Below, one piece after another: positions 16,676 to 25,116 of a DNA stretch of 33,077 nt. A model generated the notes under the pieces. That model was not told the origin of the DNA. It saw nothing but the letters and a program-made list of their open reading frames with translations, and made no database searches. Every line of letters starts with the position of its first letter. The first letter of the stretch is position 1. This DNA is from Bacillota bacterium (lineage in GTDB: Bacteria; Bacillota; Clostridia; Acetivibrionales; JAFADI01). Location of the stretch: positions 1-33,077 of the forward strand of contig JAFADI010000254.1 in assembly GCA_023424965.1 (NCBI GenBank), in the 5' to 3' direction. The translations under genes and the position numbers were made by a program.

Positions 16676-17623
16676 TTAATCTTCGCTTGGCGCAAGTGAC
16701 AGGCCAAGGGCACTGAGCTTCTGGAGAACCTCTTCGAGAGATTTCCTGCCCAGATTTCTAACCTTCATCATGTCCTCTTCGGTCCTGTTGATAAGATCTT
16801 CAACAGTATTAATGCCTGCCCTCTTTAAGCAGTTATAGGACCTGACCGAAAGATCAAGCTCTTCGATTGTCATCTCAAGCACTTTTTCTTTTTTGGACTC
16901 TTCTTTCTCGACCATGATTTCAGTATGCTTCGCATTATCTGAAAGGTCGATGAAGAGGTTAAGGTGCTCGCTCAATATTTTTGCTCCAAGGCTTATGGCC
17001 TCATCCGGCTTTATGCTCCCATTGGTCCACACTTCCAGGGTCAGCTTATCGTAATCAGTCACCTGACCTACACGTGTATTTTCTACGGTGTAGTTGACTT
17101 TCCTGACAGGGGTGTAAATGGAGTCAACAGGGATAATGCCGATGGGCTGGCTGTACTGCTTGTTCTTTTCAGCAGCAACGTAGCCTCTGCCCTTATTCAG
17201 CGTCAATTCCATATAAAATCTGTGGTCCCCATTCAAAGTCGCAATGTGGAGGTCGGGATTGAGCACTTCCACATCGGAGTCGGCCTTAATATCCCCAGCT
17301 GTTACAGGGCCTTCCCCATCAGCTTCAATATAAACAATTTTAGGACCATCGCTGTGAAGCTTAAGCGACAACGCCTTGATGTTCAGAATGATTTCAGTAA
17401 CGTCTTCAACCACTCCGGGTATTGTGGAGAACTCGTGGAGCACTCCATCAACCTTTATTTGTGTTACCGCAACACCAGGCAGCGATGAAAGCAGGATACG
17501 TCTCAAGGAGTTACCAAGAGTAATTCCATAACCTCTTTCAAGAGGCTCCACTACGAATTTTCCGTAGGTATTGTCTTCACTAGAAGCGACACATTCAATC
17601 TTAGGCTTTTCTATTTCAATCAC
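16676..17623 (-). CDS. rpoA: DNA-directed RNA polymerase subunit alpha
   Basis: 315 residues: the N-terminal assembly domain with GYGITLGNSLRRILLSSLPG (about 29-48), a linker rich in lysine and glutamate, and a C-terminal domain with LSVRSYNCLKRAGI and GRKSLEEVLQKL. The GTG start follows GGGAGGG by 6 nt. Alpha dimerises to nucleate core polymerase, and its C-terminal domain contacts UP elements and activators. The spacer of 158 bp to rpsD is AT-rich; I see no convincing promoter in it. Confidence 0.98.
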   Translation of the reverse strand: MIEIEKPKIECVASSEDNTYGKFVVEPLERGYGITLGNSLRRILLSSLPGVAVTQIKVDGVLHEFSTIPGVVEDVTEIILNIKALSLKLHSDGPKIVYIEADGEGPVTAGDIKADSDVEVLNPDLHIATLNGDHRFYMELTLNKGRGYVAAEKNKQYSQPIGIIPVDSIYTPVRKVNYTVENTRVGQVTDYDKLTLEVWTNGSIKPDEAISLGAKILSEHLNLFIDLSDNAKHTEIMVEKEESKKEKVLEMTIEELDLSVRSYNCLKRAGINTVEDLINRTEEDMMKVRNLGRKSLEEVLQKLSALGLSLAPSED

Positions 17624-17781
17624 CCAGAACCCTCCCTTTTCAAACTTTTTTCATTTTATGAGGGCAACTGATTCATAAATTGTAATCTATTTGGCAAACT
17701 ATTACTATAATTAGTTATACATGTTAGTAGATTCTTCAGTTGCAATTCCAAGTTGGTGTGGTATCCAGTTAAAAACAGTTG

Positions 17782-18408
17782 TTACTTGGAGTATAACTCA
17801 ACGATAAGGTGTTCCTTGATCGGCAGGTCGATATCTTCCCTTACAGGAAGAGCAACTACCTTACCCGTCAGGTTTTCCCTGTCAAGCTCCAGCCACTGAG
17901 GGATTACCTTACTGCCGGCAATCTCATTTACAGCCTTCACCTTCGGTGAGCTCTTACTCTTTTCTTTAACCGCTATAACATCTCCTACGTTTAACAGGTA
18001 GGATGGGATATCAACCTTCTGACCGTTGATTGTAAAATGACCATGCCTTACAAGCTGTCTTGCCTCAGGCCTTGATGTTGCAAGCCCAAGTCTGTAAACT
18101 GCATTGTCAAGCCTGGTTTCGAGTATCTGGAGAAGATTTTCACCAGTGATACCCTTTTTCTTGGATGCCAGTTCAAAATAATGCCTGAACTGACCCTCCA
18201 GAATTCCATAAAACCTTCTTGCCTTCTGCTTCTCACGAAGCTGAATTCCATATTCGGACAGTTTCTTCTTCTGCTGACCGTGCTGACCTGGTGCATATAC
18301 TCTCTTTGAAACTGAACATTTATTCGTATAGCATCTTTCCCCTTTAAGGAAAAGTTTTTCGCCTTCTCTGCGGCAAAGCCTACAAGATGCATCGGTATAT
18401 CTTGCCAT
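17782..18408 (-). CDS. rpsD: 30S ribosomal protein S4, zinc-ribbon form
   Basis: 208 residues. The S4 RNA-binding domain (LDNAVYRLGLATSRPEARQLVRHGHF is split here as LDNAVYRLGLATSRPEAR and LVRHGHF) and the C-terminal EHLIVELYSK are diagnostic. Four cysteines at 9, 12, 26 and 31 make an intact zinc knuckle, absent from B. subtilis S4. S4 initiates 30S assembly at the 16S 5' domain and in many bacteria represses its own operon. The start is ATG. Confidence 0.97.
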   Translation of the reverse strand: MARYTDASCRLCRREGEKLFLKGERCYTNKCSVSKRVYAPGQHGQQKKKLSEYGIQLREKQKARRFYGILEGQFRHYFELASKKKGITGENLLQILETRLDNAVYRLGLATSRPEARQLVRHGHFTINGQKVDIPSYLLNVGDVIAVKEKSKSSPKVKAVNEIAGSKVIPQWLELDRENLTGKVVALPVREDIDLPIKEHLIVELYSK

Positions 18409-18445
18409 CTACTTAATTACACCTCCAACTATTAGTTGACCTTTA

Positions 18446-18850
18446 TTAAACTCTTCTTCTTTTAGGCGGTCTGCAGCCATTGTGAGGAATGGGAGTAACA
18501 TCCTTGATAAGGCTTACTTCCAATCCGGCAGCCTGTAAAGCTCTGATAGCAGCTTCTCTACCTGCGCCGGGACCCTTTACATATACTTCGACAGCCTTCA
18601 GCCCGTGTTCCATAGCAGCCTTTGCAGCTGTCTCCGCAGCCATCTGAGCAGCAAAAGGAGTGCTCTTTCTGGAACCCCTAAAGCCAAGTCCGCCGGCACT
18701 TGCCCATGATAAAGCATTTCCGGCAGTGTCTGTCAAAGTTACGATAGTATTGTTAAATGTTGAACGGATGTGTGCAGCACCGCGTTCAATATTTTTACGC
18801 TCTCTTCTTTTTCTGGTAACTCTCTTAGCACCAGCAGTTTTTGTTGCCAT
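18446..18850 (-). CDS. rpsK: 30S ribosomal protein S11
   Basis: 134 residues. Diagnostic stretches are GAAHIRSTFNNTIVTLTD, GSRKSTPFAAQMAAE, and the C-terminal TPIPHNGCRPPKRRRV. S11 forms part of the 30S platform at the mRNA exit. GGAGG lies 11 nt before the ATG. It follows rpsM by 18 bp and precedes rpsD. Confidence 0.98.
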   Translation of the reverse strand: MATKTAGAKRVTRKRRERKNIERGAAHIRSTFNNTIVTLTDTAGNALSWASAGGLGFRGSRKSTPFAAQMAAETAAKAAMEHGLKAVEVYVKGPGAGREAAIRALQAAGLEVSLIKDVTPIPHNGCRPPKRRRV

Positions 18851-18868
18851 TTATGCGCCAACCTCCTT

Positions 18869-19240
18869 TTACTTCTTTCTCTGTACTCCGACTGTTTTCT
18901 TAGGACCTTTTCTGGTTCTGGCATTGGTCTTGGTCTTTTGACCTCTTACAGGAAGACCCATACGATGCCTTCTTCCCCTATAGCAGCCTATTTCTATCAG
19001 TCGCTTGATGTTAAGGGCGATTTCTCTTCTGAGATCACCTTCAACCTTATACTCTTTATCTATGGTTTCTCTCAATCTGCTTATTTCGTCATCCGTCAGG
19101 TCCCTAACCCTTGTGTCGGGATTTACACCTGTCGTCGAAAGAATCTCATTTGCTTTCGGCCTGCCTATACCATATATATAAGTCAAACCAATCTCTACCC
19201 TTTTTTCTCTGGGTAAATCTACTCCGGCAATACGTGCCAT
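18869..19240 (-). CDS. rpsM: 30S ribosomal protein S13
   Basis: 123 residues from the ATG at 19238-19240, preceded by GGAGGTG. An open frame extends 15 codons further upstream, but the family begins at MARIAGVDLPREKRVEIGL. YIYGIGRPKANEIL and the end RGQKTKTNARTRKGPKK are typical. S13 contacts 50S and the P-site tRNA. The first codons lie only about 25 bp from the MITE-like element. Confidence 0.97.
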   Translation of the reverse strand: MARIAGVDLPREKRVEIGLTYIYGIGRPKANEILSTTGVNPDTRVRDLTDDEISRLRETIDKEYKVEGDLRREIALNIKRLIEIGCYRGRRHRMGLPVRGQKTKTNARTRKGPKKTVGVQRKK

Positions 19241-19267
19241 CTTTTTGAACACCTCCAAAATCAACGT

Positions 19268-19476
19268 ACAATTGATAACTGACAATGAACAATTAATAAT
19301 CGTTCACGCCCATATGAAATTTGCATTAAAACCAATATCAATCAATTTATAAATCATCGTTAAAGAACATGGTTATTCCATGCAGCCGCTTCCCCAACGT
19401 AATTTTAATGTGCATTGACAATCAACACCGACAAATCACACATAGTATTAATTATCCATTGTCAACTGTCAATTGT
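19268..19476. mobile_element. MITE-like element with 31-bp terminal inverted repeats
   Basis: The left end (19268-19298) and right end (19446-19476) are inverted copies: 26 of 31 positions agree, and all five differences are transitions. The ends share the motif ACAATTG with TGACAATG and AATTAATA inside. The roughly 150-bp interior has no gene and another TTGACAAT-like piece near 19414. A short TCAAC occurs beside each end (19261-19265 and 19476-19480), but the right copy overlaps the repeat, so it is weak evidence of target duplication. The element lies between rpmJ and rpsM inside the alpha operon and would form a long hairpin in the RNA. Non-autonomous transposon remnant or repeated intergenic RNA element are both possible. 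Confidence 0.6.
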
Positions 19477-19484
19477 CAACTAAA

Positions 19485-19598
19485 TTAGCCTTGTTTTTGT
19501 TTATGTTTCGGGTTTTCGCAGATAACCATGACTCTGCCTTTTCTTTTTATTATCTTGCACTTTTCACAAATTACCTTTACAGACGGTTTAACCTTCAT
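19485..19598 (-). CDS. rpmJ: 50S ribosomal protein L36
   Basis: 37 codons from ATG: MKVKPSVKVICEKCKIIK, then RKGRVMVICENPKHKQKQG. The CEKC and CENPKH residues form the zinc site of the C+ form. L36 binds 23S near the base of the central protuberance. GGAGG lies before the start, and infA is 20 bp upstream. The MITE-like element begins 9 bp after its stop. Confidence 0.97.
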   Translation of the reverse strand: MKVKPSVKVICEKCKIIKRKGRVMVICENPKHKQKQG

Positions 19599-19618
19599 TT
19601 CAAAAAACCTCCTTCCGA

Positions 19619-19837
19619 TTACTTCGCTCTCCAAGTTATTCTACCACGGGTTAAATCATAAGGAGACAGCTCGATTGTAACTTTATCCCCTGGCAAAATC
19701 CTTATAAAATTCATCCTGAGTTTGCCCGATATATGAGCCAGTACTTTATGGCCATTTTCCAGTTCAACTTGAAATACTGCATTTGGCAGAGCTTCCACTA
19801 CAGTACCCTCTACCTCTATAACATCATCTTTAGCCAA
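19619..19837 (-). CDS. infA: Translation initiation factor IF-1
   Basis: 72 residues, the exact family length. KDDVIEVEGTVVEALPNAVF, ENGHKVLAHISGKLRMNFI and PYDLTRGRITWRAK are the standard IF-1 OB-fold sequence. It binds the 30S A site during initiation. The start is TTG, with GGAGG 9 nt upstream. Confidence 0.98.
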   Translation of the reverse strand: MAKDDVIEVEGTVVEALPNAVFQVELENGHKVLAHISGKLRMNFIRILPGDKVTIELSPYDLTRGRITWRAK

Positions 19838-19886
19838 AGTTTTAAACCTCCTTACCCTTACCCTATAACATGTAATAACCGGTTTG

Positions 19887-20153
19887 TTAATTACCTTCTA
19901 TCGCCGCCAGGGCTTTTCTTATATCGGAATTGCCGACTTTTTGCCCGGTACTGAGCTTCTGGGCGATAGTCTCCGGTATGTTCCCTGTCAGCTCCAGGTG
20001 CTTTATTTTTTTCTTCTTAGGTTTCTCAATTCTTCTAAGGTCTCCATCCGATATCAGTACATAGGATTCATCGATAATGCTCAGAATGATAAATTTCCTT
20101 TTTGAATCCCGGCCGGCCTTAGAATACACAACCTGACCTAAGCTAATGTCCAA
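19887..20153 (-). CDS. KOW-domain RNA-binding protein (L14e-like)
   Basis: 88 residues. The N-terminal half (ISLGQVVYSKAGRDSKRKF, then VLISDGDLRRIEKPKKKK) is a KOW-type SH3 barrel with a basic patch, as in the archaeal L14e/L27e group; the C-terminal half is a short helical tail. The start is TTG, with GGGGTGA 6 nt upstream. In Clostridia such a gene usually sits between map and infA. It probably binds rRNA or the ribosome, but its role is not established. It is the first gene after an internal promoter. Confidence 0.85.
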   Translation of the reverse strand: MDISLGQVVYSKAGRDSKRKFIILSIIDESYVLISDGDLRRIEKPKKKKIKHLELTGNIPETIAQKLSTGQKVGNSDIRKALAAIEGN

Positions 20154-20210
20154 TTACGCTCACCCCTGTGCAAGATCCCAACTTGGCACACGTCCTAATT
20201 CCAATAGACT

Positions 20211-20239
20211 ATTATATACCTAATTGAAACCTTTATCAA
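20211..20239 (-). promoter_or_regulatory. Internal sigma-A promoter within the alpha operon
   Basis: Minus-strand TTGATA (20234-20239) overlaps the stop codon of map, followed by exactly 17 nt and a perfect TATAAT (20211-20216). The transcript would start near 20205 with a leader of about 50 nt before the KOW-domain gene, and could drive infA-rpmJ-rpsM-rpsK-rpsD-rpoA-rplQ. Confidence 0.75.
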
Positions 20240-21003
20240 TCAAGTTTTGTGAGAATCATCGGTTCCGCGTCGGTTACTGCAATTGTGTTTTCATAATGCG
20301 CCGACAGACTTCCATCTGCAGTCACAACGGTCCACATGTTATCAAGCAGCTTCACAGTGTGTCTGCCTTGATTAACCATAGGCTCAATTGCAAGAGTCAT
20401 TCCCGGCTCAAGCCTTGGTCCTCTTTCCCTTGTTGCATAATTGGGTATCTGGGGAGGCTCATGCATCTCTTTTCCAATGCCATGACCCACATACTCGCGT
20501 ACTACAGAGAATCCGTTAGCCTCAACATGCTGCTGTACCGCCAAAGAAATGTCCACGATTCTCTTTCCTTTTACAGCGTTTTTTATACCTTCATAAAAAC
20601 TCTGGGTAGTTACCTCGATAAGGCGCCGTGCAGTTTCGGAAATATTTCCTACAGGAAAGGTCCTGGCTGCATCCGCATGATAACCATTTAAATATACTCC
20701 GATATCGATACTTATAATATCTCCATCTTTTAGCATTTTTAAACCAGGGATGCCGTGCACCACCTCATCATTTACGGAGGCACAGATGCTTCCGGGGTAA
20801 TTGATGGCTCCAGGGAAACCTTTGTATCCTTTAAAGGACGGTATGGCACCGTTCTTCCGGATGAACTCTTCCGTCATCCGGTCCAGTTCACCAGTGGTAA
20901 TCCCCGGCTTTACGGCTTCCCTGATTTTCTCCATCGCCAGAGCCAAAACTTCCGCAGACTTCCTCATCAAATCAATTTCTGATTTAGATTTAATTGAAAT
21001 CAT
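20236..21003 (-). CDS. map: Methionine aminopeptidase, type I
   Basis: 255 residues. Metal ligands are visible: two aspartates in DIGVYLNGYHADAARTF, histidine in YVGHGIGKEMHEPP, glutamate in LAIEPMV and glutamate in HYENTIAVTD. It removes the initiator methionine from nascent proteins, matching its neighbours in the operon. It begins 4 bp after adk ends. Confidence 0.97.
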   Translation of the reverse strand: MISIKSKSEIDLMRKSAEVLALAMEKIREAVKPGITTGELDRMTEEFIRKNGAIPSFKGYKGFPGAINYPGSICASVNDEVVHGIPGLKMLKDGDIISIDIGVYLNGYHADAARTFPVGNISETARRLIEVTTQSFYEGIKNAVKGKRIVDISLAVQQHVEANGFSVVREYVGHGIGKEMHEPPQIPNYATRERGPRLEPGMTLAIEPMVNQGRHTVKLLDNMWTVVTADGSLSAHYENTIAVTDAEPMILTKLD

Positions 21004-21006
21004 CGA

Positions 21007-21651
21007 TTATATACCTAAAGCCTTTACTACTTCTTTGGTCGTATCCTCAACCTTGTCCTGACCGGCTACCGTAACAAGCTTGCCCTTTTTTCCATAGAAA
21101 TCAATGAGGGGCTCTGTCTGGTCATGGTAGACCTTCAGCCTGCTTATTACAGTTTCTTCCTTGTCGTCTGCCCTTTGAATGATGTCTGCACCGCAGCTGT
21201 CGCATACGCCTTCAGTCCTGGTAGTTTTAAATATGGTATGGTAGCTGGCGCCGCAAGCCGGGCAAACCCTTCTTCCGGACATTCTCCGGATGATCTCTTC
21301 GTCATCCACGTGGATATTCAGTGCCGCATCCACGGCGATGCCCATGTCTTCAAGAGCCTTATCCAGGTATTCAGCCTGGGGTATGGTCCTCGGAAACCCG
21401 TCCAGGATGAAACCGTTCTTGCAGTCATCCTGCTGCAATCTGTCTTTTACAATATCGATTGTAACGGAATCGGGCACAAGCGCGCCCTGATCCATATAAC
21501 TTTTTGCCAGTTTTCCAAGTTCCGTACCGTTTTTTATGTTGCTTCTGAAAATATCCCCAGTGGATATATGAGGTATACTTAATTTTTCCTGGAGCATTGT
21601 TGCCTGGGTTCCTTTGCCGGAACCAGGCGCTCCCAACAATATCAATCTCAT
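21007..21651 (-). CDS. adk: Adenylate kinase, zinc-containing lid
   Basis: 214 residues from the ATG at 21649-21651, 5 nt after GGAGG; an ATG four codons earlier overlaps that site. P-loop GAPGSGKGT (7-15), DGFPRTIPQAEYL, and a lid with CPACG and CDSCG, the four-cysteine zinc form of Gram-positives. It interconverts ATP, ADP and AMP. It lies between secY and map, the standard order. Confidence 0.98.
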   Translation of the reverse strand: MRLILLGAPGSGKGTQATMLQEKLSIPHISTGDIFRSNIKNGTELGKLAKSYMDQGALVPDSVTIDIVKDRLQQDDCKNGFILDGFPRTIPQAEYLDKALEDMGIAVDAALNIHVDDEEIIRRMSGRRVCPACGASYHTIFKTTRTEGVCDSCGADIIQRADDKEETVISRLKVYHDQTEPLIDFYGKKGKLVTVAGQDKVEDTTKEVVKALGI

Positions 21652-21669
21652 AGGGACCTCCATCTGCTT

Positions 21670-22965
21670 TTATTCAAGGAATCCTTTATAATGTCTCATG
21701 AGCATCTGTGACTCGATCTGCTTCACAGTATCCAATGCAACACCAACAAGGATCAAAACTGCCGTACCGCCAAACCAAACATTGTTCATTCCGGTGAATT
21801 GCTGCAGTATGCTGGGAAGAATGGTGATGACTGCGAGGAACAACGCACCGAACCAGGTAATCCTGTTAAGAACCTTTGCAATATAATCGGAAGTGGGCTT
21901 TCCAGGTCTGATACCAGGAATGAAGCCGCCGTTCTTCTTCATGTTGTTTGCCAGTTCAATGGGGTTAAAAACAATTACGGTGTAGAAGAATGTAAAGAAC
22001 ATAACCAGCAATGCATAAATTAAAGCATATCCGATACCGCCCTGTGCATTCCTGAAGAAAGTGACCACCGGATTGGTGGAGTTCGGAGCGATAAAGCTGA
22101 TAATGGTCGAAGGGAAAGCCATGATGGACATTGCAAAGATGATGGGAATAACACCTGCAAGGTTAACCTTGATCGGTATGTGGGTGCTCTGTCCTCCATA
22201 TACTTTTCTTCCTACCACCCTCTTGGCGTATTGTACGGGAATCCTTCTCTCCGCCTGCTGAACCCATATAACGGCGGCAATGATGCCTACAAACACTACG
22301 ACGATGGCAATGATCGCGATAACAGCCAGCAAGCCTGTGCCTTTGCTCTGAGCATTTACATATGCCGTATTCAAAGCCACAACTCCTGCAGGCCCTCTTG
22401 AAACAATACCTGCAAATATAAGCAGGGATATACCGTTACCAATACCGAACTCGGTAATCTGTTCACCGAGCCACATCAGGAACGCCGTACCGGCTGTAAA
22501 CGTCAAAGTGATGGTCAGGAATGTAACGATGTTTACTCCGCCGACAATGGCGTATTTCAAACCAAAGTACAAACCAACCGCCTGCAGGAAACCGAGGACA
22601 ACTGTTCCGTACCTTGTATACTGGGCAATAATCTTTCTTCCTTCTTCCCCTTCCTTTGCAAGGCGTTCAAGCCTGGGAATTGCAACAGTTAAAAGCTGCA
22701 TGATAATTGAGGAGTTGATGTATGGTGTAATACTCATTGCGAATATTGTTGCACTTTTGAAAGCACCGCCTGACACTATATCCATAAAGCCAAATAACGA
22801 ACCGCCCTTTTTAACGAGTTCTTCAAGGGCATGGGGATCGAGACCCGGAACCGGTATAAAAGAACCGATTCTGAAGACAATCAACATGGCTACTGTAAAT
22901 AGGATTTTTCGCCTTAAATCGGGGATTTTCCAGGCATTTCTCAGCGTCTCAAGCATTCCGCCCAT
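21670..22965 (-). CDS. secY: Protein translocase subunit SecY
   Basis: 431 residues with ten predicted membrane helices. The opening ETLRNAWKIPDLRRKILFT, FRIGSFIPVPGLD, ADIVSGGAF-like plug region (here MDIVSGGAFKSATIF), YINSSIIMQLL and the C-terminal SQMLMRHYKGFLE are typical. It forms the protein-conducting channel. The start ATG has GAGGTGG 6 nt upstream and lies 1 nt beyond the rplO stop. Confidence 0.98.
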   Translation of the reverse strand: MGGMLETLRNAWKIPDLRRKILFTVAMLIVFRIGSFIPVPGLDPHALEELVKKGGSLFGFMDIVSGGAFKSATIFAMSITPYINSSIIMQLLTVAIPRLERLAKEGEEGRKIIAQYTRYGTVVLGFLQAVGLYFGLKYAIVGGVNIVTFLTITLTFTAGTAFLMWLGEQITEFGIGNGISLLIFAGIVSRGPAGVVALNTAYVNAQSKGTGLLAVIAIIAIVVVFVGIIAAVIWVQQAERRIPVQYAKRVVGRKVYGGQSTHIPIKVNLAGVIPIIFAMSIMAFPSTIISFIAPNSTNPVVTFFRNAQGGIGYALIYALLVMFFTFFYTVIVFNPIELANNMKKNGGFIPGIRPGKPTSDYIAKVLNRITWFGALFLAVITILPSILQQFTGMNNVWFGGTAVLILVGVALDTVKQIESQMLMRHYKGFLE

Positions 22966-22966
22966 A

Positions 22967-23410
22967 CTATACCACCTCGACCTTTCCTCCTGCAGCCTCT
23001 ATTTTCTCTGAAGCCGTCTTCGTAATTTTTGCAGCCTGTACAGTGAGTTTCTTGGTAATTTCTCCATTACCCAGGATGGCAACTCCATCATAAAGCTTGT
23101 TAACCAGGCCTTTTTCAGCTAAAAGCTCTGCTGAAACAGTCGTTCCGTCATCAAATATGTTGAGGTCCGAAACATTGACTTCGGCATAGACCTTTGCAAA
23201 CAGTTTATTGTTAAAACCTCTCTTTGGAAGCCTTCTGTAGAGAGGCATCTGTCCACCTTCAAAGCCAGGCCTTACTCCACCGCCTGCACGGGCGTTCTGG
23301 CCCTTGTGTCCTTTGCCGGCGGTTTTGCCGTTACCTGAGCCAGCTCCCCTACCTTTTCTCTTAGGCAGTGTTTTTGACCCGGGAGCGGGTTGCAATTCAA
23401 ACAATTTCAC
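22967..23410 (-). CDS. rplO: 50S ribosomal protein L15
   Basis: 147 residues from the GTG at 23408-23410, with GGAGG 8 nt upstream; a GTG three codons earlier overlaps that site. Diagnostic: LQPAPGSKTLPKRKGRGAGS, TAGKGHKGQNARAGGGVRPG and FEGGQMPLYRRLPKRGF. L15 is a late 50S assembly protein. Confidence 0.97.
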   Translation of the reverse strand: MKLFELQPAPGSKTLPKRKGRGAGSGNGKTAGKGHKGQNARAGGGVRPGFEGGQMPLYRRLPKRGFNNKLFAKVYAEVNVSDLNIFDDGTTVSAELLAEKGLVNKLYDGVAILGNGEITKKLTVQAAKITKTASEKIEAAGGKVEVV

Positions 23411-23424
23411 GCAAAACACCTCCC

Positions 23425-23604
23425 TTATATTTCTTCAACAGATACGAGATGAGAAACCTTATTTATCATCCCTCTGATTTGAGCATTGTCGTTCTGTTCT
23501 ACACTGCTACCGATCTTTTTAAGTCCCAGAGCCTTAACGGTAGCAACCTGGCCTTCTTTCGCCTTGTTAATACTCTTTACCAGGGTTACTTTTAATTTTG
23601 CCAC
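23425..23604 (-). CDS. rpmD: 50S ribosomal protein L30
   Basis: 59 codons from GTG, eight nt after GGAGGG. It begins VAKLKVTLVKSINKAKEGQV and goes on with VKALGLKKIGSSVEQNDNAQ and RGMINKVSHLVSVEEI, the L30 fold. Position between rpsE and rplO is standard. Confidence 0.95.
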   Translation of the reverse strand: MAKLKVTLVKSINKAKEGQVATVKALGLKKIGSSVEQNDNAQIRGMINKVSHLVSVEEI

Positions 23605-23616
23605 AAAAGTTCCCTC

Positions 23617-24117
23617 CTAACCCAAGATCTCTTCTACAGTCTTACCGCGGAGTCTGGCAACATCTTCCACGGTTTTCAACTGAGCAAGACCATTAATTGT
23701 AGCGTTAACCATGTTGATGGGATTGTTGGATCCCAGTGACTTGGTCCTTATATCGTGAATTCCGGCAAGTTCGAGCACCGCTCTTACAGGGCCTCCGGCG
23801 ATAACTCCGGTACCTGCTCCCGCAGGTTTCAGAAGAACCTTGCCCGCGCCATATTCACCCAAAGATTCGTGCGGAATAGTCGTTTCTACCAGAGGAACCT
23901 TAATGAGGTTCTTCTTGGCATCTTCAATACCTTTTCTTATAGCGTCCGGAATTTCAGCAGCCTTACCCATGCCGCTTCCAACGTATCCGTTTTCGTCTCC
24001 GACCACAACGAGGGCACTGAATCTAAAATTCCTACCGCCCTTTACAACCTTTGTAACACGTCCTATATTGACAACCTTTTCTTTTAGGTCTAACGTACTA
24101 GCATCAATGCGTTGCAA
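23617..24117 (-). CDS. rpsE: 30S ribosomal protein S5
   Basis: 166 residues. LKEKVVNIGRVTKVVKGGRN, VGDENGYVGSGMGKA and GAGKVLLKPAGAGTGVIAGG are diagnostic. S5 helps shape the decoding site and mRNA entry. The start is TTG, preceded by GGAGGGAGAAAAA. Confidence 0.98.
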   Translation of the reverse strand: MQRIDASTLDLKEKVVNIGRVTKVVKGGRNFRFSALVVVGDENGYVGSGMGKAAEIPDAIRKGIEDAKKNLIKVPLVETTIPHESLGEYGAGKVLLKPAGAGTGVIAGGPVRAVLELAGIHDIRTKSLGSNNPINMVNATINGLAQLKTVEDVARLRGKTVEEILG

Positions 24118-24135
24118 TTTTTCTCCCTCCTTCTG

Positions 24136-24504
24136 TTAAAATTCCAGACCTGCTTCTCTTGCAGCATCCGCAAGCTCTTTAACCCTGCCATGATAGATAT
24201 ATCCGCCTCTATCGAATACAACCTGCTTTATACCCTTGTCAAGAGCTTTCTGGGCCAAAAGCTTTCCAACTTCCTTGGCTGCATCTTTGTTCCCGCCATA
24301 GCTCACTTTTCCTTTTAACGCTTCGTCAATGGTTGATGCGGAAACCAGAGTCGTTCCGGTTGTGTCATCAATCACCTGCGCATATATCTGCTTCAAACTC
24401 CTGAAAACATTCAATCTTGGACGCTCGGAAGTACCCTTGATCTTTTTGCGCACCCTCAGATGCTTCCTAAGCCTGGCTACATTTGTATTGGGCTTATTTA
24501 TCAT
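24136..24504 (-). CDS. rplR: 50S ribosomal protein L18
   Basis: 122 residues; RKKIKGTSERPRLNVFRSLK, YAQVIDDTTGTTLVSAST and FDRGGYIYHGRVKELADA are family signatures. It binds 5S rRNA with L5. The start is ATG. Confidence 0.98.
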   Translation of the reverse strand: MINKPNTNVARLRKHLRVRKKIKGTSERPRLNVFRSLKQIYAQVIDDTTGTTLVSASTIDEALKGKVSYGGNKDAAKEVGKLLAQKALDKGIKQVVFDRGGYIYHGRVKELADAAREAGLEF

Positions 24505-24520
24505 TTCATCTCACTCCTTC

Positions 24521-25072
24521 CTACTTCTTACCTTTGCCGCCTGTTTTTCCTTCTTTGCGCTTGATTACTTCGTTGTCATACTTGATACCCTTGCCTTTGT
24601 AAGGTTCAGGTTCACGCTTGCTTCTGATCTTAGCGGCAAATTCTCCTACCGCTTGCTTATCGGATCCCTTTACGATAATCTTGTTGGGTGCGGGTACTTC
24701 TACGGTGATACCTGCCGGCTCTTCCATTTCTACCGGATGGGAGTATCCCAGCGTGAGTACCAGCTTTTTACCCTGCTTTGCAGCCCTGTAACCAACACCG
24801 TTGATATCAAGGTTTCTTTCAAAGCCCTTGGTCACACCGTCAACCATATTGTTGATAAGAGATCTTGTCAAGCCATGAAGAGACTTGTGTAACTTCTGTT
24901 CGGAAGGCCTTTGAACCAGCAAATTTTCGCCTTCGATCTTTATAATCATATCCTTGTGCATTTCTTTTGTCAAAGTGCCTTTTGCACCTTTTACGGTTAC
25001 TACGTTGTTTTCGTCTACCTTTACATCCACACCCGTGGGTATGGCAATAGGCATTCTACCTATTCTAGACAT
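24521..25072 (-). CDS. rplF: 50S ribosomal protein L6
   Basis: 183 residues; MSRIGRMPIAIPTGVDVKV at the start and the C-terminal RKREPEPYKGKGIKYDNEV-like region (SKREPEPYKGKGIKYDNE) are typical. Two repeated beta-alpha domains. L6 lies near the GTPase-associated centre. GGAGGTG before the ATG. A perfect hairpin stands in the gap upstream. Confidence 0.98.
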   Translation of the reverse strand: MSRIGRMPIAIPTGVDVKVDENNVVTVKGAKGTLTKEMHKDMIIKIEGENLLVQRPSEQKLHKSLHGLTRSLINNMVDGVTKGFERNLDINGVGYRAAKQGKKLVLTLGYSHPVEMEEPAGITVEVPAPNKIIVKGSDKQAVGEFAAKIRSKREPEPYKGKGIKYDNEVIKRKEGKTGGKGKK

Positions 25073-25100
25073 TCACTGCACCTCCTGCTCTTAATATTAT

Positions 25101-25116
25101 GGGCAGCCCGCTGCCC
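25101..25116 (-). other. Perfect hairpin between rpsH and rplF
   Basis: GGGCAG-CGGG-CTGCCC folds into a tight 6-bp GC stem (7 bp if the loop is closed). No T-run follows, so it is not an ordinary terminator; it may be a processing or protein-binding site. Confidence 0.4.
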
